Origin: Xylaria sp. FL1777 | Lineage: Eukaryota; Ascomycota; Sordariomycetes; Xylariales; Xylariaceae | Direction of reading: 5' to 3' | DNA length: 64,000 nt | Assembly (NCBI GenBank): GCA_022578965.1 | Contig: MU400604.1 | Coordinates: 96,546 to 160,545, forward strand | In this document: piece after piece, positions 36,076-47,142 of the stretch | How positions within the stretch are numbered: position 1 is the stretch's first letter | Layout: each line of letters begins with the position of its first letter | The notes under the pieces: generated by a model | What the model was told of the DNA's origin: nothing | What the model saw: the letters and a program-made list of their open reading frames with translations, nothing else | Databases searched by the model: none | Made by a program: the position numbers and the translations under genes

Positions 36076-37703
36076 TTAGCCAAATCGTCTGATCCCGGTC
36101 CATCGCTTGTCCTCTAACCAGGCACCCATCTCACCAATACGAAGCTCCTGCCTTTCTACAAATTCGTCGACCCAGAGGCTTTCTAGCTCGCAGAGCCCGA
36201 CGGCGTTCATGCGGCTGTAAAAGTCCTTGACGATCCAGGTTGGAGCTACTAATAAGTCAGGTTGCGATGTGGTTTGGAGGGCGAAGTCCAGGCTTCGGCA
36301 CACCAGCGCTGCCAACTTCCTGGTTTCGGCTGGCTGGTACTTCCGTGGGTCGAGAGCCGGAGGCAAGTCGGCGCCCATCCCCGGAATGGACCCCTTATTT
36401 TCCGCCTTGTCGATCACTTCGAGAAGTGCATAAATGCATTGATGAAACCCTATGAGCACCGCCCAGTAATAGACGTGTACGAGACACAGCAAGGGACTAG
36501 TGAAGCTCAACGGCTCATTGAACGGTACGTAGCCGCTGCGGTCGCTTACCGAGTATGGCGATCTCGTCGTTTGCCGCACCACGCTGAGCCATATATCGAA
36601 TTGCGCCTCAATATTTACACAATTGTCCAGTAGTTCTCTCGCCTTCAATCTGCGATCACTATCTGCTTCAACTAGCGTAATATCATCGGCCCGCGAATAT
36701 ATCGAGGGCAAAAGAACGACAACGTCGAGTAAATCGTCGAGAGAAGTCCTGGGATAATGCTCCCATGGTACAACTGTCCATTCGGGGTTGCATAGGAAGT
36801 TCGGCTGGCGATTGAGTAGCGAGGCCCAGACCTAACACTTCGGTTAGTCTAAGATATAGCCCATGAAACTTTCGCACTCACAGCACTCGGCCTGTAGACA
36901 CGCGCAAAAAAATGATGTGCCGGGAAAGCCTGGTATGCGGCAGGCCCTGGTTCGCGTATTGCATCTGCTAGTGTTGACATGCTATTCCATGGGGAGTCCT
37001 TAGCATACATTGTCGACGAATTTTGCTGAATTTCAGAGTTAGCAATGAGATGGTTGGTATGATCGTTGCTTTCATCTTACCTGATACAGGAACAGACACA
37101 CACCTTCTTCTGAACCAACAGCCGAGTCATCGCTAGCTTCAAGCAAACTAACAAAACAATACGACTTCAAGATGAAAGTTTCCTCATGAAATGTTGGAGT
37201 CACATCAAGAGGTTGCCTATCAAGCAACGATAATGATGCTCCGTACGCCTGCGGCGGTGAGCCACCCTGTTTGATAGCTAAGTCAAGGTCCGTATGTTGC
37301 GCAAATATACGAACAAGGTGTAAATTTGGCCCGGATTTCAAGGCCACAGTCTCGTGCCACGCTGGCTGCAACGGTTCGGTTGCTACGAGATCAAGTCTAG
37401 CGGCATGCTGGGTGCTAGCTTCAGACTGAGCAGTTTTCGATTGTTGTATATTACGTGGTGGGTGAGATCCGACTCTGCCTTTATCGTCCTGCGTACCAAC
37501 AATGAAGACAGTTTCTCGCTCATAGCCGCCACATTCTCGGCCATAGTCTGTACATTTCTTGCAAAACGGCCTGGTGTTGTCGCACTTGACTCTGCGAATT
37601 CGGCAAGTATTGCAGCCTCCATGAACTTAGCTGAGCGCGAACAACTAGAATATATCGTGTCAAAAGGGGACATACCTTTATATTTTCCAGGGACGCCAAC
37701 CAT
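36076..37703 (-). CDS. Zn2Cys6 fungal transcription factor, 487 aa
   Basis: This is a nuclear DNA-binding regulator of unknown target. Four exons: 37,703-37,676, 37,616-37,081, 37,025-36,882, 36,831-36,076; introns 59, 55 and 50 bp, with GTATGT, GTAAGA and GTGAGT donors and CTAAG or CTAAC branch sites. After MVGVPGKYKG the cysteines fall at residues 11, 14, 21, 28, 31 and 38, exactly C-x2-C-x6-C-x6-C-x2-C-x6-C (CNTCRIRRVKC, then FCKKC, then GREC). They are followed by GGYERETVFI, the arrangement common in regulators with a C-terminal Fungal_trans_2-like (DUF3468) region. The remaining 440 residues are Leu- and Ala-rich helical sequence. The MVGVPG start and the intron splitting the finger from the first ten residues are typical of this subgroup. 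No biosynthetic cluster lies next to it. Confidence 0.9.
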
Positions 37704-38560
37704 ATTGCGGGAAACTTAACACGCTTGACGAATCTGTCCGACTGTCTTACCACTAAATTATCATCTCCAAATTATGTCTCCTTCAAGCTAAAACGAAGAC
37801 TATACCAACCGGTAGCAAGACTAAATGCGAAATGCCTTGGTAGTCAGTCAAGAGCTGATGTCTTTAGTCGATGAGACGACCTGCTCTTCATATATCTATC
37901 CAGCGACGCCAAAATATGAAGACTACATTCTTGTAGTACGGGCCACCAACTGGACCCATTGTAGCTGGTACGAAATGACAGATGCATAGGTACCCTATCG
38001 TGAGTGAAGCTCGGTTGGCCATATCAGGAGGTTGTAACCACGATGCTGCAAGGCTCTATTTTCGCGGCATACTAGTAGTTGCGACACGAGAACGATGTTA
38101 CCGTATCTAGCGAATAGCTCCGAGGACCCCCGTCAGCAGTGCTTTATTTACGTACCGTATCGGCCCTCACTCTCCCCCCCCTCGAATCGAGCGCTCGGCG
38201 ACGAAGCATACAGCCAGGCGCTTAGGGATCAGCAATACCTAGCAGCGCCAAGTCCAACGTTTGCAACATCCGATCCGTAGGGCTGCATTTGGACTCTGCA
38301 GGTTACAATGACGTTTTTGGGTGTACATACGTGGGTGGATCGTCCGGGACGTTTGTGGGGGCTTCACAGACTAGACAGGGGCTGATTCGACCCGGACATT
38401 TTTAATTGCTGTTTCGTATTGAGACCATTCTGAGGCAAACGATACGAGCCGTCGTTGATGACAGCTGATAGAATTACGCTAATACTCCCCTGCAGTCAAT
38501 TCGAAGCTTTCCCTTACTGGCACCGCGACCTGACTCGACTATACACCTGTACGCTCTTTC
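37704..38560. other. Upstream region of the Zn2Cys6 gene
   Basis: Unique sequence with no convincing frame. It includes GC-rich pyrimidine tracts (near 38,161-38,185). It presumably contains the promoter of the regulator gene. Confidence 0.4.
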
Positions 38561-38576
38561 ATTGGGCTGATCCCAC

Positions 38577-38940
38577 TACTCACTTAGCATTACTAATATG
38601 CAGCTCCGCATCTCTAGGTCTACAGTATATGTATACTGGCAGTCGAATTCCTAGGAGGTGGCTGGTCTTATCGTGTTTAGTTAGCCCTGACCATGTGCCG
38701 AAGCGAGGCCCGTATTCTTCCAGAAATGTCTCTTGGCTAGACATCGTCCATCCGTATTCGTTCAGTGGATGAAAAGAGTCAACACAGAACGATGGCAAAC
38801 CGGAGGCCTTCCATGCCTGTTGGTCATCTGTGGTTTGAGCTCCAACGCCACCTAACCATCGTGTCGCATTTCTTATCCATGCTAACTCGGAGTTTTCGGG
38901 ACAGGTGCTAACCTGGATACACAAATCCTATCGAGTTCAA
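38577..38940 (-). pseudogene. Relic resembling the C-terminal half of a HET-domain protein
   Basis: A single open frame of about 115 codons includes ...LAWIRNATRWL... and GLPSFCVDSFHPLNEYGW. This spacing resembles the segment after the HET domain in fungal heterokaryon-incompatibility proteins, where 'LPSWxxDxS' is common. Upstream (38,940-39,300 on the minus strand) the frame breaks, and no HET core such as a SYxWG or LWIDALCINQ motif can be read. I regard it as a fragment of a dead gene. The assignment rests on one short motif and could be wrong. Confidence 0.3.
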
Positions 38941-39774
38941 GATCACTACGAACCCCGTTGAGGGCAGCACCTATATGCCCCCGATACGTTTCAAGTATTA
39001 CCTGATAATTATTCTTCGGACATTCGGGGATGGCTTACCACTCGGCAAGCCCCTGCTTCTTTCACAGCTGGACGAGAACGCACATTTATGTAGTGCTACC
39101 TTTCCTTTAGATCGGCTAAATGTTACACTATTCTCGAGTTGAGAGAGAAGCGCTATAGAAGGAGCGGCCATTTTTCCCCACGTCTTCTTTGTGAGGCTTT
39201 CGAGCAGCTAGCCTAGTTTTTTTTCCCCCACTTATCCTTCGATTGTGGTGTTCGTTGAGTAGAAGTGACGATATCGTCATTTCAGCGTTGTCATACAATA
39301 TAGGCTTCCCGGTTTCGCGCTCCTAGTCGCATACGCTGTTGACCTAACTTCTGATATTCATGCAACTCCCGGTGGGATGGGATCATGTATTGGGCCAAGG
39401 CCAACGGAGTGCATTTGGTTGGTTAAGAGTATTTGACACAGCGTCCTCATTGCATTATTAGGAGAGGTCACTCCGCATCCTATACCACAAGTCCATGCGA
39501 CTCAGGTGTCATGTCCGTCATCAAATATGCCATCGTCGATTTCCGCCGTCCTCATCTGACAGGTGTACAGTTTCGGCGTGATGAGTCGGATCTGGGCTTA
39601 TGAACTCTGCATGTGATGACTTACTACTACTCAGCACGGAGGTGGCTGTTGAAGATTAGCATACGCATCCGCTCCTTCGACTCGTAGTCCGACCCGAATT
39701 CTTCGGATATACGACCAACTCCTGAGTGATGCAGCTGGGAAGAGATTTGTTAATCTATGGAACCCTCAGTGTAC

Positions 39775-41910
39775 GCACTGGTTCACGATATGTCCGGATA
39801 TCTGTCTCCTAATTACACCCCTAGATAATCATAGCCTTGTCTCCAAGAGATTCCTTCGGGCGGGCCGCAACCTCGGCAGATCTCTCGACCACGTTGGCAC
39901 TTTCTCGCGTTTGTAGATTTCATACATCTACCTAAACGCGTTACCTGACCCCCCAGAGTCTCCGGGAGTGAATGGTGTGGAAATAAGCCACCTATGCCTG
40001 GGAAGGAATATGTTCAATCCTACTTCATCATGGTCTCAATGGCACGATGTCAAATACCCCGTACCGATTCAGGACAGCTCTTCACCGGCAATCCCCTAAC
40101 GGAAATCTCCTTAGACGTGTGTATCTGACTATTGCCGCTTCTAACTTAGCTCATAGTCGGCATATGTGAATTCTCACAGCTTTAGGACTGCGAACCATGT
40201 TTTGGCCATATGTATGGTTATACGCCCTCGTGGTTGCATATATTACACAAGACACTTGCCCAAACATAAGTATGGTCACAGTTATATCAAGGCTTGTTAT
40301 GATTGTCTTGTCCTAAGGCCACGAGAACTATCGAAGAGGCTAGCGGTAAGCACGAGTGGAGGAGCAGGTTATGATGATCCATACTCATCAAACCTAAAAT
40401 TCTACTTCTCATAATTCCTCGGGGGTCATCCACTGCGTCTCATCCGCGTCCCTCACTACCACCATACTTCTCAACTCAGGGGGGGCAGGCTTGACCCAGC
40501 ATACAACTGGGCGTACAAGGTGCTATGGCTTCTCGAGACCGAGCATCCTCAGAGCATCCTCAGCTTAAAACGACGTGAATTTCAAGACTTGACAGCCTCA
40601 TATGGATTTCAACATCTCCTGGGATGACACCGAACCCCCTGAATAGCTTATCTATGGAGCTCTTGGGGAAATCGGCGTTTGTATAATCCCTCTGAATCTC
40701 GGCCCCGCTAGCCGGCGTCAGACATATTTATTCCAAGCCTTGAAAAGAGCATCAAGAATGGGGCAGGCGTTACCTACAGGCCTGGGGCGTCGCAGTTTGC
40801 CTCACCATAGGGGGCCTATGAGTGACCCTGAAATGTAACGCTCATATGCCATACCATACATAGTATTATAGTCGCCATATTCACCAATATTAGCGAATGG
40901 CATGACTAGGCCACACTACCCCTGAAGCTGTACCTAGTATTCTTCGCTTTCAGGCTTCGGCGGCCGCGTGTCTAGCCTTTGTCTTATATGACACGGCGTT
41001 GGATCAACTACTTTTACGGGAGCTTATTGGCTATTAGGCGACATAGCTATTCAAACAAGCGCATATACGACAGAGGTAACCCTTTATTTCTGTTACACGT
41101 GGAGGATTTTCAGGTTGAGGTGGCGGAAGTTGGGCGACGTCGCTATATCAAAGTATCAGGTTGCTCATCTTCGCTGACCGCATGAGCATCGTCTTATTGT
41201 TCCTTCGTCATCAACTGTAGGCATGATATACTGTGACGGACATTGCATAACAACTCCTCCGGTGCCGCTGTGATATTGACGATCAATGTCCTGCTAACGG
41301 CTCCGGGTGATGCTCATCAAAGGGGTGATGCGAGTTATAGGGGCGTAGTATTCAGACTTATCTCTCACAGGAGAGTGATACTGAAAGCCCATACGAAACT
41401 CGGGTCTCGTCGAAGCCGTCTGATAGCCTGAGGCACGGTGTGCTAGTATTCCGATCCCTTTCTGCTCGGATATTATATATTCTTGGTCATCACATACCTC
41501 GCTTGCGACTTCTTTTCACATGTCAAAGTCTAGGACAATGCGCGCCACCTCCTCTGCAAGGAAAGCTACTTCACCGCCAATAATCGCCAATAATCCACCT
41601 CAAGATGTCGCCAGGCGGTTGATCCGGCCACCCCCCTTAACCTTAGCGATGGCCTGCAGCGGCCAGATCTAGGAACAAGTACGACCATCTCCGGTAACAT
41701 CGTCTGATCCATGGGAATGCCTTTGAATCCTACTTAAGCCTATATTCACGATTTCAGTTTAGGGGAAGAAAGCTCGCCACTGACAACAGAGGCACGAACG
41801 GATGAGAAGCGGAATAGCCGCCATTGTACAACCTCAATCAAATCGAACCTATCATGTTGAATTTGTAATAGACCTATCATCCAGGTATGATTCGTCCCCA
41901 AGCGGGCCTC
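39775..41910 (+). pseudogene. Decayed F-box/LRR-like gene
   Basis: Protein-like segments follow each other on the plus strand but in shifting frames. Near 39,820-39,915 is LDNHSLVSKRFLRAGR, like the middle of an F-box (SLVSKRF). Near 39,950-40,095 is SPGVNGVEISHLCLGRNMF. Near 40,412-40,478 is IHCVSSASLTTTILLNS, LRR-like. After a seven-G run at 40,479-40,485 the frame shifts and continues AYNWAYKVLWLLETEHPQ and FQDLTASYGFQHLL to about 40,624. Near 40,970-41,036 is FVLYDTALDQLLLRELIGY. Stops and frameshifts separate the blocks. Composition is normal, so decay here looks like ordinary drift and not RIP. Family assignment is tentative; the coding relic itself is more certain. Confidence 0.38.
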
Positions 41911-42100
41911 AAAAGTTGTAGGTTAATATTGGCTAAGGGGGTGGAGAATCATCTCCTTATCACTGGGAGAATTGAGCGCGTTTAGTCCTGCGTGGGGAGT
42001 GAGTTCACTCCCTTCCCTAGTCTACGCTACATTCTCTCGGATCAGCTCGGCTCCGGTGTGACTAGCTAGCTGATGACGGAGATGGAGATGGAGTGAAACT

Positions 42101-42331
42101 ATGCAAGATTACCCCCGGTCTCCTACGACAAACACTGACACCGAGAAGAACAGCCTTTGTGAGATGCGGGTTGCCTCAGAGTGGCTGTCTACCGAGCGAG
42201 CGAGACTATTCTGGACGGGCGGCCTGACTGCCTTATTGCTTTTGTTCCCAGTTTCCGCGTCCCTGGTAGCCAACAGGTGGTGTTCAATCTGTTCCCCTGC
42301 AGCTAGAGAGACGGAGACCGCGCGGAACTAA
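42101..42331 (+). other. Unassigned 76-codon open frame with one hydrophobic stretch
   Basis: The frame starts MQDYPRSPTTNTDTEKNS and contains a Leu-rich hydrophobic run (TGGLTALLLLFPVSASLVAN) that could span a membrane. No donor or acceptor clearly joins it to neighbours. It may be a remnant exon or chance. Confidence 0.15.
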
Positions 42332-43240
42332 GCCTGGATGATCATATATACATGCATTTTGGCTACAATGTATGTGGACACCAAGCTATAGAAAACTCAC
42401 GATACCACTCAGCATCAACCACCTCTACTACGCATGCATATAGCATAGTTTGATATTATTGTTACTAGGCCTATAACTAAGAGCTTATGCAGCAGTTTCG
42501 GTGAAAACCCCAGTAGCCCCCAAGTATTGGACGTCTAACGTCAGCAGAAAGCTATCATTGGATGCTGATGCGCGGGGCACATTTTGCACCCGACCAGTAG
42601 CGATTGCTAGAGAAGAGAAGGCTGGCAGGTATAATCGGTCTGCTTTCAATGTTCGTGTGTTCTACTTGCTTGACCTGAATGCACTGCCCGATGTCGTCGT
42701 TGCTATCTTGTCCACTTTGCGGCAGCTAGCTGCATTCTCCCCCGCTTCATGATCTTTTTCTGGTTCTTTTCCTCCCTGCTTCTCCTTATCATTATCATTA
42801 TCGTCATTATCATTTCTTCGTTCCTTTTTGGAGGTTGCCTCTATTTACCTTCGTTGACCGACGGAATTCAATCTGGCTTTTTCATTCAAACAATTGATGA
42901 ATGGTTGACGTAGAACGGCCACACACAACACACGCACACGGATGTAGTCGCAAGTATCTCCAACAACCCTACTCTTCATACTACACCCTCTACTTCTCCA
43001 TTTGGGGAGGGCATCTTCCATTCGCTGGAACCCCTCGTCCCGTTCTCCATTCCCAGACTGGCTCACTGTACTCTTGTCTTCTTTCTTTTTAACCATTTTT
43101 CTTAGATTCATTACCACAGAGAGAGGGGGGGGGGTTAGAGAGAGAGCCCTATTCCCTTTATATGCTCTCCTTTCCCACCTAAACCAAGTTATAAATTGGC
43201 CGTTAACTCTCAGGGGTTTAAAGGTAATATGCGCAACCAA
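42332..43240. other. Intergenic sequence with pyrimidine-rich and TCATTA microsatellite tracts
   Basis: Open frames here (42,501-42,752, and others on the minus strand) have no recognisable family. A TCATTA-type repeat lies at about 42,787-42,817, and an eight-to-ten-base G tract lies near 43,124. Nothing convincing is coded. Confidence 0.35.
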
Positions 43241-43299
43241 ATTAATGAAAGCACCCCCCCTAACTCTAAAATCTACTCTTTATCTCGTCTTCCTTTAGT

Positions 43300-44010
43300 A
43301 TATGAAGCTGTGGACCCAGCTGATATTCCCTACCGTAATATAATGGCAAGCTCGCAATACGTCTGTGATGCGGCGGGCGATCGCGTTCAACGTTACACGA
43401 GTTTCCTTGATGCAGAGGCCACAAACTAAGGCAAGCGAGAGGGTGCCTATCTCGTGATCGATGATGAATCGATCACTGCAGTTAAGGTCTGGATGGCTAT
43501 TTTCCATCGTAAAACCCCTTATCGGAGATATTTGATGGGCCATCCACTGTGGCAATAAGTATTGTAAGTAACTCATTTTCTTGGTCTGGTCAGTTTCTAT
43601 GTTTTGGAAATAGGAATTACCCTCAGTGTGGCGATAATTGACACCGAACATTGCAGTGCCAGGCCGAAAGCGAGGTGCTAAGCTCGTTAATAAAGATGAT
43701 GAGGATGCTCTCAAACAGGGCAAGGATGTGTATCTTCGTGGCGGCTGGTTCACGCAGTATTATGTTGCGCATGCGACATATTTCAAAGACACGGGTGCTG
43801 ATGGCAAACTTTCGCCCCGGCATACTGGTTCGGATGACCTCAGATCTTCCACGATATCACGAAATACATCGCCTACAACACCGCCGGGCAGACCGAGAAC
43901 CACAAGCCAACCAACAAGCGTGATGCGTATATGAGAGGTGTGCCCGATCGAGTTCTTGGTAAGTGAGACTGACACCATTGCCACATATGTCAGCGTCACT
44001 TTCCAGACGT
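43300..44010 (+). pseudogene. Remnant of an unidentified coding gene
   Basis: Protein-like plus-strand frames are interrupted. From about 43,303: YEAVDPADIPYRNIMASSQ..., then a stop at 43,429, then REGAYLVIDDESITAVKVW. From 43,647: VPGRKRGAKLVNKDDEDALK and VYLRGGWFTQYYVAHATYFK, shifting frame near 43,839, then IFHDITKYIAYNTAGQTE and KRDAYMRGVPDRVLG. This ends at a GTAAGTGAG that looks like a splice donor. The segments read as one conserved cytoplasmic-type protein broken by frameshifts. I do not recognise the family. Confidence 0.35.
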
Positions 44011-44092
44011 GATATTGTATGTATATATATAGCTTATCATTGATTCTTCGCATCCCGACTTTCTTCTTACTACCACGTTTAATAATAACAAC

Positions 44093-44585
44093 ATGACCAC
44101 AACTCTCACTAACACGGAAGACTCACCAGCCCAGCTCGGCGCCGCCCGAGAAATCCAGCGAGCGAGACTCGAGAAATAGCTGCCCGCCGTCTCAGCGACG
44201 TATCTAACGCACAAAGGTGAATGTCTAGACGCGATGACATTCTTGCACAAGCACTCTCTACTAGCGACGAGGATAAGGTCTCTATTCTCACTAGCGGGTC
44301 GTAAGCGCGCGCTAAACGACCTCCTCAACGACCTCGACAAGTACACATTCCGCCTCCCCAGGACCGCGGGGTGGCCATCTAGAGTGGCCAACAAAGCTCT
44401 GCGATACCTGCACGGGACCGTCTTGGTGGCGCGGCGCACCACCTCACAGCGAGAGTCGTGGGAGTGTCAGGCACAAGTTCAAGATGAGCGACAACGACGA
44501 CTGCGACTAGGACTACTTCGCGCACGATTAATTCAGTAAGCGCGACGGCAACTGCCGCGTCCGACACGGACGGCCTAATGTAAGT
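44093..44585 (+). pseudogene. Second unidentified coding remnant with in-frame stops
   Basis: ATG at 44,093 begins MTTTLTNTEDSPAQLGAARE and stops after 28 codons. A neighbouring frame gives AARRLSDVSNAQR, stop, MSRRDDILAQALSTSDEDK. Near 44,484-44,582 is MSDNDDCD, stop, DYFAHD, stop, FSKRDGNCRVRHGRPN, then a GTAAGTGAG donor-like site. The pattern suits a dead gene with several exons, possibly the continuation of the remnant upstream. No known family was recognised. Confidence 0.28.
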
Positions 44586-45193
44586 GAGTCATTCTCATGC
44601 CAGCTTTCTTCTGGTTCCCTTTCCTAAGTTCGAAACCGTGCCGTAGAACCTCTTGTGCTACATTCTGAGACCCTCAAAGATGGCGTCCATACGGCTAGTA
44701 ACTAACATTGTGTGTTGCAGTGGTATTTCTCGAATATGGGTAGAAAGGGGCTCATGCCGTGACGCCACAATCGGCGCGCGCTGGAGCGCGGGAAGAGGTA
44801 CTATAATGTATCAAAGTGTAAACAAAGAGTAGCTGGGTACTCACTATCTTGTAGGATGGATCATACTATCTGTTAACGGTACGCTCGCAATGCATTTTTT
44901 CAGACAATACTTGCCACCCGGTATGAGTCATAGAGAAATGTAAGTTGCAATTTGAAATACCAGCTACTGACTTGTAATCTTGGATTGACTAGGGTTATTC
45001 GAGTATTGTTTCCACGGAAGAGGAAAAAAGCGTCGTGATCTTGTGCTAATGGGACTTCTATATGGGATCTATTAATGCCCGAGGCCGCCGCTCGCTATGA
45101 GGAATGAATACAACAAAAGGAAACCCGGCAGTGCCAAGTCGTATCCCGATTATCCAACACTATTAGAAGGAAAGTCGCCTGGCTGCGTCATAA
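44586..45193. other. 3' flank of the Mg transporter gene, nothing recognised
   Basis: Unique sequence downstream of the CorA-type gene. It contains no open frame of note and no RNA gene that I can see. Confidence 0.45.
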
Positions 45194-47142
45194 TCAGATA
45201 AGCCGTAAGCGTCGAGCCAACAATAGCGCCAAGACAACAAATCCTGCCAGACCTCCAAGGATACCAAAGAAAGCATGGAGATCGGGGCCATCCATGAACG
45301 GCACTCTGACGTTCATGCCAAAGAGGCCCGTAACAATATTCAGTGGAACAATGACAGTGGCAATAAAAGTGATCTTGCTAAGGCCAGCATTGGTCTGTGT
45401 CCCTTGCGAAATGCTGTCAATGGTAAGCTGCGCAAGATAGTTGCTATGTGCTCGAGATAAAATCTTCTCAAAGTGTGTCAAATTGGTCATCATTGTAACG
45501 ACATGGTCCTGGATATCGCCCAAATACATGCCGATGTCCATTCGCGGCGTGACCTTATAGTTCTCATTGCATCGCTTAGTGAAACCTTTGAGGACATCTG
45601 CCTTGCCGCCGAGTACTCGCATTAAGCCTAGTGTATTCTTGCGAACACCGCCTAGCTTACGAAGGAACATGTGCATATCGTCAGAGCGTGCAACAAACAC
45701 GGAATCCTCAATACCTTCAGTGAGCAGTTCGATACGCTGAATGGCAGGTGCAAAGGAATCAACGATATTGTCACTGTGAATATTGGTTAGAACGGATTAA
45801 AGGGATTGGACGAACATTTACAAAGAAATTGAACTTACATCAAAGCATAACATATCCAGTCACTACTCAGCGAAACGTACTCCTTCAAGTTGACAATTCT
45901 TTTTCTAACTTGAGAAGCATGGCCATTCGGTTGGAAACTGAAACTCAAAGTCCCCTCGCGCCAAACAAGCACATAGATATTGAAAGGCTCGTAGTCAGGC
46001 CCGTCTTCATCTTGAACAACATTGAAGGATCTAAAACACGCGAAATAGTAAGAAGGGAATATCTCGATCTTTTCGCGAGCTTCTTGGGTGGTGATGTCTT
46101 CAATTGTCAAGGGATGGACGCCGAACGCTTTACAAAGGGTTCGAACTTCCTCTTCGGTTGGTCGGTTAACATTAAGCCACCATACGCCATCAGGCTCATC
46201 GCGAGGAAAAGTAAATAATCCTCGGAGGTCCTCGCCAGGGAGCACGAGGTCTCCAAATTCAGCCGCATGAATGGTCGATTCCCACGCAGATGAGAAAAAG
46301 CTAAACCGATTTGGATCCATGTGTTCCTTATCTATAGGGCCAACACCAGGCTCCAGACTGGTGCCCTCGGAAGGTTTCGACGGTTTTTCGTCCCCCTCTG
46401 TGGAAGTTGAAGGTATGTAGATAAAATCCCCGTCACTTGTGACCATTGGTTCGTCATGTCCATCTTTGTCATCAGTTCGCAAGGTCGAGAATACTCTCGG
46501 AGCTTTCTGTGCCTCGAGATTCTCCCTACGTGCTAACTCCTCCGATGCAACGAAATTCTCCAAATAGTCGAAATCGATGTAGAGTTGATCCTGCCGATGG
46601 TCATCTTGCATAGGAAAACATACATCTTCTTCCGCCGTCTTATTTGTCGCTAAAGAAGCCGCATCATCGGCAGCAAATGTTACGGGTCTGCTGCGTCCAG
46701 ACCGCTGACTGTTACGGCTGACGGATGATTGAGTGCGGTGAAGGGCTTCGCCCTCATCCTGATTCACAGCCCGGCCATCAGAAATCGAGAAAGCACGCTC
46801 ACGACGGCGTGCTTCTGCAAAAGCCTTCACAGAATTCGGTGGCGACGGGGCTCGCTCGTTCGTAGAAGTAAAAGTCGGACGCCGACCGGGATGCAGGGCG
46901 ACTGATGCATCATTGTCATCTTCATCGATGATGGCTTCTTCAAAGTCCCGAATTCTAACATCAGTCGGCGAGTACGGCCCCTCGGCATCCAGATACTGAC
47001 GAGAGCCGTAAAGTGTGTCGACCGTGCCGCGGCGAGGGCGATCTAACCTCTGTGCCGAAGCGGTGTTGTGGCGATGGTCATCGAGTTCAGGGACTGGGGT
47101 CTCATAACCCCTATCAGAGTTGCTTCCTTCACGTTCCGACAT
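45194..47142 (-). CDS. CorA-family magnesium transporter (Mnr2/Alr type), 627 aa
   Basis: This is a membrane channel for Mg2+ (and possibly other divalent metals), of the vacuolar or plasma-membrane fungal type. Two exons: 47,142-45,839 and 45,773-45,194; a 65-bp intron (GTAAGT...CTAACC...CAG) falls inside the Ile codon of YALIDNIVDSF. The N-terminal 300 residues are hydrophilic and Ser/Asp/Glu/Arg-rich, probably a regulatory cytoplasmic tail. The CorA domain follows: WLNVNRPTEEEVRTLCKAFG, HPLTIEDITTQEAREKIE, and a long helix across exon 2. The first membrane helix ends in the ion-selectivity motif FGMNV (GMN at 587-589), and the second helix is FFGILGGLAGFVVLALLLA. The protein ends RLRLI. 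Start chosen as the first in-frame ATG with a suitable leader. Confidence 0.94.

Noticed and set aside
40400..40500. Minus-strand peptide MVVVRDADETQWMTPEEL as a separate gene
   Set aside because: It is the complement of the F-box-like relic, which reads coherently on the plus strand over a longer distance.
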